A DNA stretch of 64,000 nucleotides from Capitella teleta. Taxonomy: Eukaryota; Annelida; Polychaeta; Capitellidae. Below, piece after piece: positions 24,834 to 35,494 of the stretch; within the stretch, counting starts at the first letter, position 1, and every line of letters begins with the position of its first letter. The stretch lies in NCBI GenBank assembly GCA_000328365.1, contig KB292163.1, positions 13,614 through 77,613 on the forward strand. The letters run 5' to 3'. Made by a program: the position numbers and the translations under genes. Under the pieces are notes generated by a model that worked only from the letters and a program-made list of their open reading frames with translations, had not been told where the DNA came from and searched no databases.

Positions 24834-24881
24834 GTGTAGCGTCTCTGTCTCTGTGTCTCCTTCCGTATGACGCTATACAGG
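24834..24881. repeat. short hairpin present only in the left arm
   Basis: GTGTAGCGTC and, 29 bases on, GACGCTATAC form a 10-bp stem with one G-T pair, in the intron between V7 and the constant exons. The otherwise near-identical intron of the right arm lacks about 47 bp here (compare 42795-42815). ACAG flanks both sides. Confidence 0.65.
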
Positions 24882-25052
24882 TACATTTCATTACAATTTC
24901 ATAATTTTGTGCATAGCTAATTGCTATCATGTGGTTGGCTTCAATATCTTCACTAAGGTACGTTGATGAAGGTTTACCTTCTAATAGATGTGGATGTACA
25001 TACGTATATAACCTTTTAGATCATTACTCTACCATGTTGAACCATTTCACAG

Positions 25053-26290
25053 GAGTGGATGTGCGCAGCATATGTTCCCGACCTGGCAAAGCTCTGCAAA
25101 TTGAGAACAAGCCATCGTACCTGACCAGAGACCAAATCACTGCGTCATCCTGTCTCATCAACCCACAAAGCAGATCGATCGTGATGAGCATGACTGCTTC
25201 CCTCGGTCAGCAAATCAACGTCACTCTGGTCGACCTGCACGCTGCATCAGCCAGCAGTCAGCAGCGACAGGGTGGCTGCCTTGATTATGGCCAAATCATC
25301 GAGTCCAAGACGAGGCAGCAGAAGAGAATATGCGGAGGAGGTCATCAGCGGGAGCGCTGGTTGATGACGTCCAACTCCAACCTGGTTGAAGCTAGGTTCC
25401 CTCAGAACATGCAGGGCAGGTTCATGCTCAGGCTTCAAGGTAAGTCAGACCTCTAACTCACTCTTAATTAATTCATGATTGCCTGTTCAGCTATCGGGTG
25501 TGCGGATCTGAGTACTCCTAATGGAGGCTGGATCAAGAGGGTTGGTGACAGCATTTCAGTCGGCTGCTTTACCTCCAAACAAACATGGCACCTGACATGC
25601 AAATCAAACCGATGGAGTGGAGTTATTGGCAACTGTACCGCTGGTAGGTTTCGTATACAAGGTTACTATGACTCTGCTAGTCTACTTACGTAATGAATTG
25701 CAGAATATCCACGATTAGCAAAGGTAGAACAGATAGATGATCAACACGCAGCACTTGGGACAGGTGAGGACTATTTTTTGAGTGAACTGTTGGACAATGC
25801 TTGTTTGCAGAGGTGTGGGTGTCTCTGATCATCGCATGCTGCATTGTGGTCGCAGTGGCTTCAACCACATTCATCATCGTCTGTTGGAGAAGGTGAATAA
25901 TTTGTTTTGCAGCACCCTCATATATAATAACCTTTGCATACTCGTCACAGGCGCATGTTGAAGAGTGAGATCGCCAAGATGAAGACAAACCCAGCGCAAT
26001 TCATGACCATCAAAAACAGCGGTGGAGGCAAAAAGAAGGACGACTCTGGCTCAGAATACATGTTCCCTGTGTTCCGACCCAAGAGCACTCTGGACGAGAC
26101 TGAGGACGCCGTCTACGACTTCTGCTTCAGTTCAGGTCAACAACAGTCAGCAGGTCCCAACAACGTCATGACGTCATCAGTGACATTGCCTTACAAAGCA
26201 AACACTGTCACCAGGCAGCTGAGCCATCCTTCCAACGCACAATCCTCAGGCTCTCCTATCTACAAGACTCTTGTCTTTGTCAAGCCTTAA
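25053..26290 (+). CDS. constant region 1: CUB, sushi, linker, transmembrane and cytoplasmic exons
   Basis: Five exons: 25053-25439 (CUB-like, 129 codons), 25491-25643 (sushi/CCP, 51 codons), 25704-25763 (20-residue linker), 25811-25892 (transmembrane, LIIACCIVVAVASTTFIIV) and 25951-26290 (tail, TAA stop). The first three are phase 1-1. The CUB reading rests on four spaced cysteines, INVTLVDL before GCLDYGQI, and ICGGG before the last strands. The sushi exon has four cysteines and the SNRWSG motif. The tail of about 112 residues has four tyrosines (SEYMF, AVYDF, LPYKA, PIYKT); YKTL fits the YxxL/I/V/F/M sorting or SH2-type pattern. There is no ATG or leader here, so it depends on an upstream cassette. 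AATAAA follows at 26669-26674. Confidence 0.88.
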
Positions 26291-26679
26291 TCCCCGTTCA
26301 ATTCACTTTAAAACCTTTCCGTGCATATAGGTCAATCAGCTTGTGTATTGGTTGTTGGACCTCTGCATAGACTCAGTATAACCGTATTATTATCACAAAA
26401 TAATGTGTGCATCTAGTCTAAAGAGCAAGATCTCAAAATTAAGATTAGCATCTCACTTCATCGTGTTTGGTTGGTTTGCTTTTCAATGGTGTGTGCTTCA
26501 AGGAATGTAGTTATTTGCTCTTAGTCTTTTGTATGCTTTGTGTTTTTCCTGTTTCAACCATTTTCCATTAATGACCTTTTTTTATGTACACATGTATTCA
26601 AATACAAATGTTTCTTTAGTATTTTCGTATTATGCTCATAATTTTTATGATAAAATGATCATTGTGGCAATAAACTTGA

Positions 26680-27300
26680 TTGAAAGAAAACTGGTAATAG
26701 TCTAATCAAGTTTATACATGAGAATCCTTGCCATTAAACAAGACAGTCAAGAACTTTCCTCATTCACATTGTACATCTACGATCTATGTAGTATCAGATT
26801 ACCTCTAACAAATTTAGCATTGATAAGTGGAAACATTATCAGCAATCTGATTCATGTGCATATTGTTTAATCAATGTCAATTATATTATAATATAATGAT
26901 ATGGAATGACTTGCGATTATGTGTATCCTAAATTTGTTGTTAAAAAAAAAAACTAAAAATATTTGGTGTGTAGAATCTCCACCGAGAATATATACACACA
27001 TGTAATTGAAAGGAAGTGCCGACAAAGTGAAAAAAAAACTTTGATTTGTTTAATATGGTAGGAAGCGTTATTATAATGATCCTAATTAAGTTCATGCACC
27101 TAAACTGAATAGAGAATGAGCTGAACATATCTAGAAGGATCTACATGTATATACAACAAGCATGAATCACTCTTTAATCGATCTGGCATTCCATCTGGTC
27201 ATGATGATCTTTCCATGAGTCCACAGAAGAACAGAGGACGATTGGTGGTACTGATCCTAAAGGACTATCACAAGGAAAACTAAATCCAGAGGTGAATCAA
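26680..27300. other. decayed arm between constant region 1 and the KLHL relic
   Basis: No coding exons. Pieces such as the block around GCACCTAAACTGAATA (27098-27115) recur inverted near 40530-40570, showing that this spacer belongs to the inverted duplication but has diverged. Confidence 0.55.
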
Positions 27301-27309
27301 CGATTTCCT

Positions 27310-27654
27310 GACAGTGAAGACAGTGAAGAGCCCCTTTTGATAAGAATTTAAACTACCGTCATTCCGAACCAAAGCTTGACGTGGAGACCAGGTATCTGTT
27401 TCTGGATTGTAACGTTCTCCTTGATCACTCAGAAGCAGGATCTTGCCTTTCCAGGTCGCCGCAGTCGTTAATGTGTTGTGAACGTGATTTGGCCTGGATA
27501 GGGTAGCCCAGGTGTCAGTTGATTGGGTGTAAGCAAAGCAAACTCGTTCAGTCCCACCAACACAACAAATATTTTGTCATTCAGAGAAACGGCAGCTCCA
27601 GACTGACAGACTCTTGGCATGTCTTTCTTCAGTTGCCATGTGCCAACAACAGGA
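27310..27654 (-). pseudogene. truncated KLHL copy (kelch-repeat end only)
   Basis: From about 27388 to 27654 the minus strand is nearly identical to 36833-37105 of the intact KLHL gene, covering the last kelch repeats. An extra CA in the CACCAACA run near 27560 shifts the frame, and the last ~70 bp including the stop region have diverged. The copy ends abruptly at 27654 where LINE sequence begins; the BTB and BACK parts are gone. Tail-to-tail with the lectin constant region, exactly as the intact pair is in the right arm. Confidence 0.88.
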
Positions 27655-28180
27655 TTGTTTTTTTGTTTTTTTTCACATCAGTTATGTTGGTGGTTGAAAA
27701 ATGCATGTATGAGTTCTTTTTGAAGGTGTCTAAGTTGGGGGGATCTGGGAATATTCTTGGGGGAAGATTATTAAAAGTTTTTATAGGAGCAAAAAATTTA
27801 TCTATTTTTTGAAGATTGTTTTTGTTTGAGGTTAATGTCATCTGATGCTGGTGTTTCCTTGTTGAGCTTCTTCTGAGATGTGACCTTGGATCGTTGGTGA
27901 CAATAGGCAATGTTGTCCTGGTGTACTTAGGCCCTTCTTCTAGCACAACTTGCTTGTAGAGCATTGTCGCTTGATCTGTCTTCCTTCTCGTAGTAAGGCT
28001 GCTGACTGTATCAAGCCCGAGAATTCTTAGAGTTGAATTTTGAAATTTGTCGAGCTTGCTCAGACTATTTTCTCCGACGTAGGGTAACGTGTAGCAAATT
28101 AACAAAACATCTTCATATGCTATTTGTGCATATGAAAATTGCTTGATTGCGAAAAGGCCGGACCTTAACATTATCATGAT
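27655..28180 (-). mobile_element. LINE fragment (C-terminal end of a reverse-transcriptase ORF)
   Basis: The minus-strand frame of about 180 residues reads ENSLSKLDKFQNSTLRILG near its start and APIKTFNNLPPRIF with DTFKKN near its end. These are the typical features of the end of CR1/L2/Jockey-like ORF2 proteins, after the polymerase. It abuts the KLHL relic at 27654 and so probably broke it. The 5' part of the element is absent. Confidence 0.6.
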
Positions 28181-29570
28181 TATGAGGCCGGATTAACGAT
28201 TGTGAAGTTTTACTGTTCATGCACAATTTATTGGCACATTTTTGGCTTGTGCCACCACACAACACTCAGTTTAGTTATGAGTGTTCTGTCACTTCTGTGT
28301 GTCACACTTGCGTGTGATTAGAACTGATTTTGTTTCCCGTTTAAATGAGTATACAGTGTAAGTATGTTAAATCACTAGTAAACACGAGTGATATAACGCA
28401 GGCTGCATTTCCTTTCTCGAACACTGTAGCAGTGCTGTCTATAGGCATACCGGGTACTACAAAACCGTTATAATTATATAGTCGCTGAGCGGTACTTTGT
28501 AATAGAATGCAGGGAAGATAACTCAATAAATTATATGTAAGCTTTTATAGTACTCTAGCTGGAATATTCCCCGATCAGGGACTCGGGCCAGCACAGATCC
28601 CAGTTATAGAAATAATATTCCGTCAGTACTAGGACAATCCTTGGGATATATCGAGAAGATTCTAGAGGGATCCTCCGGCCCAGGGTTTGTTACATATGTA
28701 CCCTTTAAATTACATGTACCGAATAAATTTTATCTCTCTTTATCTCGAATCTATCTAATAGTTGCCGAACCCCTCTTGTTGACATTGTGCTTGCCACATA
28801 ACAAGACTCAGCTGAATTTTAAGAATGTATAATGTACAGTAAATGTGATATACCGGTACGTGTACTTTGCTAAAAACGACAATTACATGTATAACAGTTT
28901 AACCATTATAGGCCTACATGCATAGCCAATTGCACCTAGACAACAATAGCCTATTATAGTATATACCCGTAATTTAAAGCAATTAACTGGTCCACAAATT
29001 AATGCTTGGTATTTTAGTCTAAGGTGGAGTTAATAATAATAGCCAGTATATATATAATAGGACATTAAATAGGCCTGAGAATCGAAAATAAGGAATCAAT
29101 AAGTCGATGTTGCCTTGTGACCAATGTGCGTCTGCTGCGCCAGTAGTGGACAGATGAATAAGGCGTGAGTAAATCACGCGAGTATAATAATAATAATTCG
29201 ATTCACCACCACCACTGTATAATTATGTAATAGCGTTTACCCCACAAAAATGTGTAAACCCCAACTATTCAAAACCCAAAAAGTCTCGATCGCTGTAAAG
29301 TTGCAGCTTGCACAGCTAAATCGGGGGAGGTCTGCACCGAGACGCATTGTACGTGTCTCATTCACTGTAAGCTGTGGCCAGCTGTAACCACGGTAACCTG
29401 CGTCAGCTAATACTCCAGTAAAATATAATAGTTCTGAAAGAGCCGGGCCAAACCAGAACAAAATTGCAGCAGTTATAGCCTATAACATGCAGCTTTAGCC
29501 CACCAAATTCACCTACTTACTTCAGACCGGCGAAAATACCAGACTTTCTGCAGCACAGAATGATAGTAAG
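28181..29570. other. non-coding stretch
   Basis: Only short chance frames were seen. No RNA gene or recognisable exon. Confidence 0.4.
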
Positions 29571-29576
29571 ATACGG

Positions 29577-29860
29577 TATCAGTGTAAATTCATTAATTTT
29601 CGCGGGTATTTTATTTCGCGGTCAAGCGCAAGCTAAAAAAATTCGCGGTATATAATTTCGCGGCCGAGCGTGGGTTAATGACCTTTTTTTCAAGGCTATC
29701 AGATGCATGCGGTTGGCGTGATATAACACCTGACAGCATGTGCTACTAAAATGCACATTTTAGAGGCAAGCATTTTCGCGATATTAATTTTCGCGGTCGA
29801 CCGCGATCGCGAACATAGCGAAATTAAATTCCGCGCAAAAATGAATGAATTTACAGTATA
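29577..29860. mobile_element. MITE with TGTAAATTCATT ends
   Basis: TGTAAATTCATTAATTTTCG at the left and its near reverse complement at the right (CAAAAATGAATGAATTTACA) enclose GC-rich TTTCGCGG-type repeats. This is a common non-coding MITE style in marine invertebrates. No transposase. Confidence 0.65.
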
Positions 29861-30201
29861 CAGCTTCATACAGCACGGAATATAATTATGTCATGCAGTG
29901 ACCTGGATATGTACTTGTATGGCCAGCAGGACTCAGTGCGTTATGATCATACATCATCATCATGTTCATGGGACCATCTGGCTGTTATGGAGGTTAATAT
30001 TCCTCTGACATTTGGTTAGCCTATAATACTAAAGTACAAAGATTATTCTCGTATCTTTGCATTAAATTCATAATTATTATGATACAATCATAATTGTATT
30101 ATAATAATTAAATTAAGAGTCAAGTCCGAATGGCATCGACTGCTCACAATCAATTTTCAAGGATCTTGGATGATGGACTTGAAGTTCGGTTGCAATTAGG
30201 G

Positions 30202-30769
30202 TCGATTTACCGTCACTTAATGAATTCTATGTTGCCTGGCGGAAAATTGTCCGCAGGATTTGGAGGGTACATCCACGTACTCATTGTAACACACTTCTTT
30301 ATTTAATGAATTCTCCTGAAATTTCCCTTCAGTTATTATACCGGTTTAAAACTTTTCATTCCAGCTGTTCTGTCAGCAATAATAGACTTGTTCGGTCATT
30401 CATTCACTCTCTTCCTTTTAGTCGATCCTCTGTTGGTATTAATAGGCGAATCATGCTGAGTCAGTCAAATATATTATGTAACACCACATCTAAAGACAAT
30501 AATGCAACCGCAATGGGTATCAAAGAATTATGTAATATAAGAAATAATATTTTGAGTATATCTAACGAATTCGATAATACTGATGTTTTGTTTTTAATTA
30601 ATTCACTATGTATTAATTGATTGTATAATTATTACCGTATCTTGAATTGATGCAAATCTGTTTTTTGTTAAGTGTTTTTTTTTTCTAGTTTTTGCTTTTC
30701 TTTATCCGTTCATTTTTCCTGTACATCTTTTTGTACGAAATAAATTATTATTATTAATATTATTATTAA

Positions 30770-30849
<80 letters not shown>
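30202..30849 (+). mobile_element. 5'-truncated LINE, same family as 43987-46090
   Basis: Homology to the longer minus-strand LINE starts sharply at CGATTTACCGTCACT and runs through the ORF end (SSVGINRRIMLSQSN, stop near 30620), the 3' UTR and a (TTA)n tail at 30744-30849. Such 5' truncation is usual for LINE insertion. The last ~100 codons are still largely readable, so the copy is fairly young. Confidence 0.88.
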
Positions 30850-30854
<5 letters not shown>

Positions 30855-31081
30855 AGGCATGTATGCGTATACATGTATTGGTTATATACACCTTGTATGT
30901 GTAGGAATTTGGACGACTCGTGAGCATTCGACCTATCTACCGTTTAAAATGACGTCATTTGATCTATCAGCATTCTGCCTTTTTACATCGTGTACATGAC
31001 TCAGGTGACGCTTTAAGTGCGCATGCACATGCTCACTATAGCTACGCGCCCATACTAGTTCACTTTTGTCTTGCGTGAATC

Positions 31082-31473
31082 ATGGCTGCAATGTCTGAGG
31101 CAGATCTGAAGGTTGTTTTCGAGGCAGTGGACGTGGATCAAAGTGGATCGATCACTCACGTGGAGTTGGTGAATATGCTGAAGCAGCTCTTTAAAGGAGA
31201 TGAAATTAATTTTGACGAATATGCTGCGGTAGGACCTTTTTACTATCTCAGAAACTTTGTCTCATATGATACGTGTTGCTTAATTTTTTTTTTTCATAGC
31301 TACTTTTCGTGAAGCGAATATTTCTCTCTTGTTGATTTCTCCCCTCCTTTCTCGTCGATCATTCTCTCTTCATCTCTCCTCAGACAATCGTGAAAGAGTG
31401 CGATAAAAACAAGAATGGGACAATTTCCTGGGAGGAATTCAAGGAAGTCTTCATGAAAGTCGACTCTGTCTAA
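31082..31473 (+). CDS. small two-EF-hand calcium-binding protein
   Basis: Two exons, 31082-31228 and 31384-31473, encode 78 residues. Two canonical EF loops are visible: DVDQSGSITHVE in exon 1 and DKNKNGTISWEE in exon 2, each with Asp at position 1, Gly at 6 and Glu at 12. The spacing between the two is compact. No signal peptide or membrane segment, so a cytosolic calmodulin-like calcium sensor or buffer is likely. An AATAAA lies at 31501-31506. No named family could be assigned. Confidence 0.82.
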
Positions 31474-31605
31474 GAACACGCAGTCTCCTTCTCTTTGAAG
31501 AATAAATGTGAAAATAAGATTTCTGTACGCATGAGTGGCGTGACTAAACGTGACTATTTCTATTCATGTTTTACTTCATGGTAGCGTTTTTACTTTAGAA
31601 TGGAA

Positions 31606-31885
31606 NNNNNNNNNNNNNNNNNNNNNNNNNNNNNNNNNNNNNNNNNNNNNNNNNNNNNNNNNNNNNNNNNNNNNNNNNNNNNNNNNNNNNNNNNNNNNNN
31701 NNNNNNNNNNNNNNNNNNNNNNNNNNNNNNNNNNNNNNNNNNNNNNNNNNNNNNNNNNNNNNNNNNNNNNNNNNNNNNNNNNNNNNNNNNNNNNNNNNNN
31801 NNNNNNNNNNNNNNNNNNNNNNNNNNNNNNNNNNNNNNNNNNNNNNNNNNNNNNNNNNNNNNNNNNNNNNNNNNNNNNNNNNNNN
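31606..31885. other. assembly gap (280 undetermined bases)
   Basis: A run of N joins the 3' side of the EF-hand gene to the middle of a GPCR frame. The true gap length may differ from 280. Confidence 0.98.
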
Positions 31886-32487
31886 TCGACGCGTGGATAC
31901 TGGTGCATTTGAGCGTGGAGAGACTTGTAGCGGTATACTGGCCAATTCTCTACAGCAGGGTCTACACGCGCTCCAGGGCAGTCCTAGGAGTCGCCATCAC
32001 GGCCTTCATACTCGTGTTGGCTAACATCCATTGGTTTTGGATGTACGGTGTACACACCTCCGGGGTCTTCGAAGGCGGGAGTAGCAGCCACTGCGACCCA
32101 ACAGATGGTAGTTATGATCACTACCTGATGGTGTGGGGGTGGCTGGACCTCGCACTGTCGTCTCTCCTTCCCTTTGTTTTGATGTTAGGCATCAACGCCG
32201 CCATCATCATCCAGGTCAAATGTAGATCGACCTCCACTAACCCTATGAACGGAATGACCTTCACCCTAATACTGATAACAATTACCTTTTTCGTGCTGAC
32301 TGCGCCAATGGTTTTCTATACAGCAACACAACCAGATCCCGTGGATATTGTTCTCAGGGACACTTTTCAAATTATGAATTTCGCAAATTATGCCATCAAT
32401 TTCGTCCTTTATTGTCTCACTGCGCCAAAATTTCGCAAGGAGTTTATTTCAATGTGCTCCACAGCAAGAGTTCATCCGGACCCATAA
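31886..32487 (+). CDS. rhodopsin-like GPCR, 3' part (5' end lost in gap)
   Basis: The open frame from the gap to TAA at 32487 covers transmembrane helices 3 to 7 in one exon. Visible landmarks are SVERLVAVYWPI at the end of TM3 (ER in the place of the usual DRY), a Cys in extracellular loop 2 (HCDPTDGS), four further hydrophobic helices, and NYAINFVLYCL in TM7 with APKFRKEF after it. These resemble peptide-type class A receptors of invertebrates. The ligand cannot be inferred. The start, TM1 and TM2 are in or before the gap. Confidence 0.8.
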
Positions 32488-32844
32488 CAATTAAGTCTAT
32501 TAAAAAAAGAATATTTTATATACATTTTCTTGAAATTATACAGTTAAACTTGCAATAGCTTGATGTTTATTATATCGTTCTGGAAGGACTCACGTGTTTC
32601 GCAGCCTCTTAGGGTCAATTTCATTGGGTTTGTGAATGCCAATTAAGAGACCAATTTCGTAAGAATTCATTAGCTACGAATAAATTCAAGACCAATTATA
32701 AATTACGACTTTCTAACTTAGGCAAAATAGCTTGTAAAGCGAAGAGTGTGAGATTACTTTTAATAGCTGAAAGAACTGTTAGTACTTACACGTGGCTTTC
32801 ATATAGCAAACAATAGAATCATTACGTCGATGACTTCACATACA

Positions 32845-32847
<3 letters not shown>

Positions 32848-32879
<32 letters not shown>

Positions 32880-33300
32880 AAAATTAAAAAATACAAGAAT
32901 CAATCAGAGATGTGACCAAGGAATATTTGGTGATTTACAGCAGAATTGCGCAACCAATGAGCTAGCTATGCATTTCTACCTGACATGACTTTACATTATC
33001 ATTTAATGTATGATGAAAATCATTGAAATCCAACAATTACAAAGATAGCAAATAGGCTGTGCAGAACCATCGAATATGCATGTGCCAGATTGTCTGACTC
33101 AATCTGCATGCTGACAGAAGTTGACATATGTAAGGCTCTATCAGGGGTCAGCTGGGCTCAGCCCAGTATACTTGGTATGTGCATTAGATTGATTATATTG
33201 CACTAAGCTAAACCAATTATAATTCCAGTATACCACCAGACAGTTAAAGAATGTCATAATTGGCCAAATATTTGATGGCAATCAAAGTTATTAGTTTATC
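32848..33300 (-). repeat. ~450-bp repeat, inverted mate at 39285-39780
   Basis: After a poly-A run (32848-32877) the sequence GAATCAATCAGAGATGTGAC, the block around CATGACTTTACATTATCATT and the block GTATACCACCAGACAGT all recur in reverse order and complement at 39285-39780, next to a poly-T run. The two copies bracket the tRNA and KLHL genes. Confidence 0.75.
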
Positions 33301-33799
33301 TAGATAGTTATTAACCCACAGCTAGCAGATGTTTTGGTATTGAAACGTGGCACCCAAGATGCGACTTAATTTTAGGACTATGGGATGCCTCTTCTATGAT
33401 TTGCTACTACATTGTATCACCGAATTAATGACTAAGGCAATCGACTATATTATATCCGAATAAATCGTAGCCTATTGGTATTGGCATTAATACAGTCATT
33501 GCCTTTAGGAAATGTTGATGACCTCTTTTATAATTGATTAAATTACACGCATCGTCAAAATTATGTTATTAAACCATAAAATTTTAATTTATAATCATTA
33601 TATGAAAAAAAAATTTCTTATCAAAGATATTTTGTCATTACGATCAATTTTTGGTTTTTATGGATTTTGTGGTTTAATCAAGATATCTCATTACGATGCA
33701 TCCATGCATTTTTAATTAAAATTGTATCAAGTAAATAATTATAAGCAGGAAACAACCAGTATGATAATTTCGGGGGAAAAAATGACCAACAAAATTCTT

Positions 33800-33872
33800 T
33801 GACCGCGACGAGACTCGAACTCGCAATCTTCTGATTCGAAGTCAGACGCCTTATCCATTAGGCCACGCGGCC
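33800..33872 (-). tRNA. tRNA-Arg(TCG)
   Basis: The minus strand starts GGCCGCGTGGCCTAATGGAT and folds as a cloverleaf: acceptor GGCCGCG with CGCGGTC, D-arm with TGGCCTAATGG (A box), anticodon stem CTGA/TCAG with loop CTTCGAA giving anticodon TCG, and T-arm with GAGTTCGAGTC (B box GTTCGAGTC). The discriminator base is A. A TTTT terminator lies just 3' (33791-33794 on the plus strand as AAAA). There is no intron. It would read CGA codons. Confidence 0.93.
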
Positions 33873-33879
33873 AGCTGGT

Positions 33880-35490
33880 TACATTTGGTTTCAAAGTAAT
33901 ATTTAAAATAAAGCTTAATGAGAAGCATGAAACGAAGGCAGCAATGCTGCTGACTGTATCTTGGTGAGATCTATAATGTAGGTCGAGTGTACACAACTAT
34001 ATTTATCTGACTGACTTCATCTCCGAAAGGGAAAGTATCAACACCCGGGTCACTGAATCTTGTGAGCACAATTTATAACTGCGGATGCTCTTTAGCTTTC
34101 AATTTGCGCATGTTTTTAGGGTAAGTGAAACAAATTCCCATCCATGTACACAGAACATTTTCCGACTACGTGAGTTCGATTTGAGATCTATTACCGGGTT
34201 TCGTGGACGGTGAACCATGCAGTTGCTTTGCATGTAGAATGATATTGATTTCACGATCAGACGATTGTTTAATTAGGCCTTGCCTGGTATATCATATGTA
34301 CACCCCATCAATTGAGTACCCTTTGTCGGTTTCGATCGTTAATGTGGTCTCGTGTAGGCCTAACTCGACCCTTTTTGCAAACCAGTCATAATAACGATGA
34401 TATATCATCATTATCATGTGACCCCCCATCCCGAATCCAGTGATTATTCATGAAGAAGAAACAAATCGAGTTATTGATCACTGCGTGTAGCCATGAATAT
34501 CAATGCAATCTAAACATTGTAGTGTACATTTCAAAGAACTACTGGTTCTTTATATTTCATTCATTCTTCTTACTTTCCAAGCTATCGTGAATAGGCGCTT
34601 TAACATTGCACAGCCATACTATGTACTCCTTTAATCTGGTATATTTGATCTAAATATGGGGTATGACTTTCAATTTAGAATATGTAATGGATATTATCGC
34701 CTGTGGATTTACGTACTAATTAAACATTAAAAAATCGATTACTAAATTAATGGAGCATCCGTGTTGTTTCGGTGCTGTTTCTGTGTTGTTTTTCCATTCT
34801 ATTTTTCCTTTTATAAAATCCCTTCTCGCGTGTTACTAAAAAAAAACCGAACCACTAAACTCTGCGCAGATACCTTATATGTAGTGAATTAAGTATCTGC
34901 GCAGAGTCAGCCAAGCATGCAAAAATAATTGCTTAAAAGGGAACCGAGCAGCAGAGCAAAACGGCCTGAAATATATTTGATTCACTAGGAAGTGCAGAAA
35001 ATTTTATCAGCAGTAAATTGCTCAACCACGATTTGCTGCACGAGATACCCACGCATATGAAGGTCAGTTTGAACATGAGGCTACAGTACTTTTAGTATTA
35101 ATTAAAACATGGGTTGCTTTGCCGAGCATAGATTTACATTGTTTGTCACCAAAAGTTCAACTATGATCCTGTGCTTTCAAAATTACTGATCAAGTTATCA
35201 TTGACTTCGAGAAACCAGTGAAACATTATACTTTGATATCTCATTCTGAACTTGGAATGCTGTGAAGAAAGACGCACATCCAAAAGGGTTGGGGTATACC
35301 TCATCTACTTCAGAGTAGTTCAGAGTAGGACACACGTTGGCTGGCGGGTCATGCTTGCGGGTCCAACCGCACTGTGTTGGACACATTCTTAAGTTTTGTT
35401 ACCCTAAAGCGTGTCTTCGTGTATAGTTTCAGATAGCTATTGAAGCAAGTTCGAGCAACAACAAAGTGTACGTCAAAGTGGGACACAAAT
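33880..35490. other. KLHL upstream region
   Basis: No exons recognised. It contains the inverted repeat at 34859-34907. No obvious TATA box close to the KLHL start. Confidence 0.4.
34859..34907. repeat. 15-bp inverted repeat upstream of KLHL
   Basis: ACTCTGCGCAGATAC and, 19 bases on, GTATCTGCGCAGAGT are exact reverse complements. The core TGCGCA resembles an NRF1 half-site. It lies about 600 bp before the KLHL start. Confidence 0.8.
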
Positions 35491-35494
35491 CTGT

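Noticed and set aside
25247-25438. Antisense frame of 63 residues over the CUB exon, mirrored at 42244-42435
   Set aside because: It is a shadow of the coding strand, preserved only because the exon itself is nearly identical in both arms.
25951-26290. ITIM or full ITAM in the receptor tail
   Set aside because: None of the four tyrosines has the full [I/V/L/S]xYxx[I/V/L] context, and the YxxL/I spacing needed for an ITAM pair is absent.
31550-31945. Reading frames across the N run
   Set aside because: They are made of undetermined bases; only the GPCR frame to the right has real sequence support.
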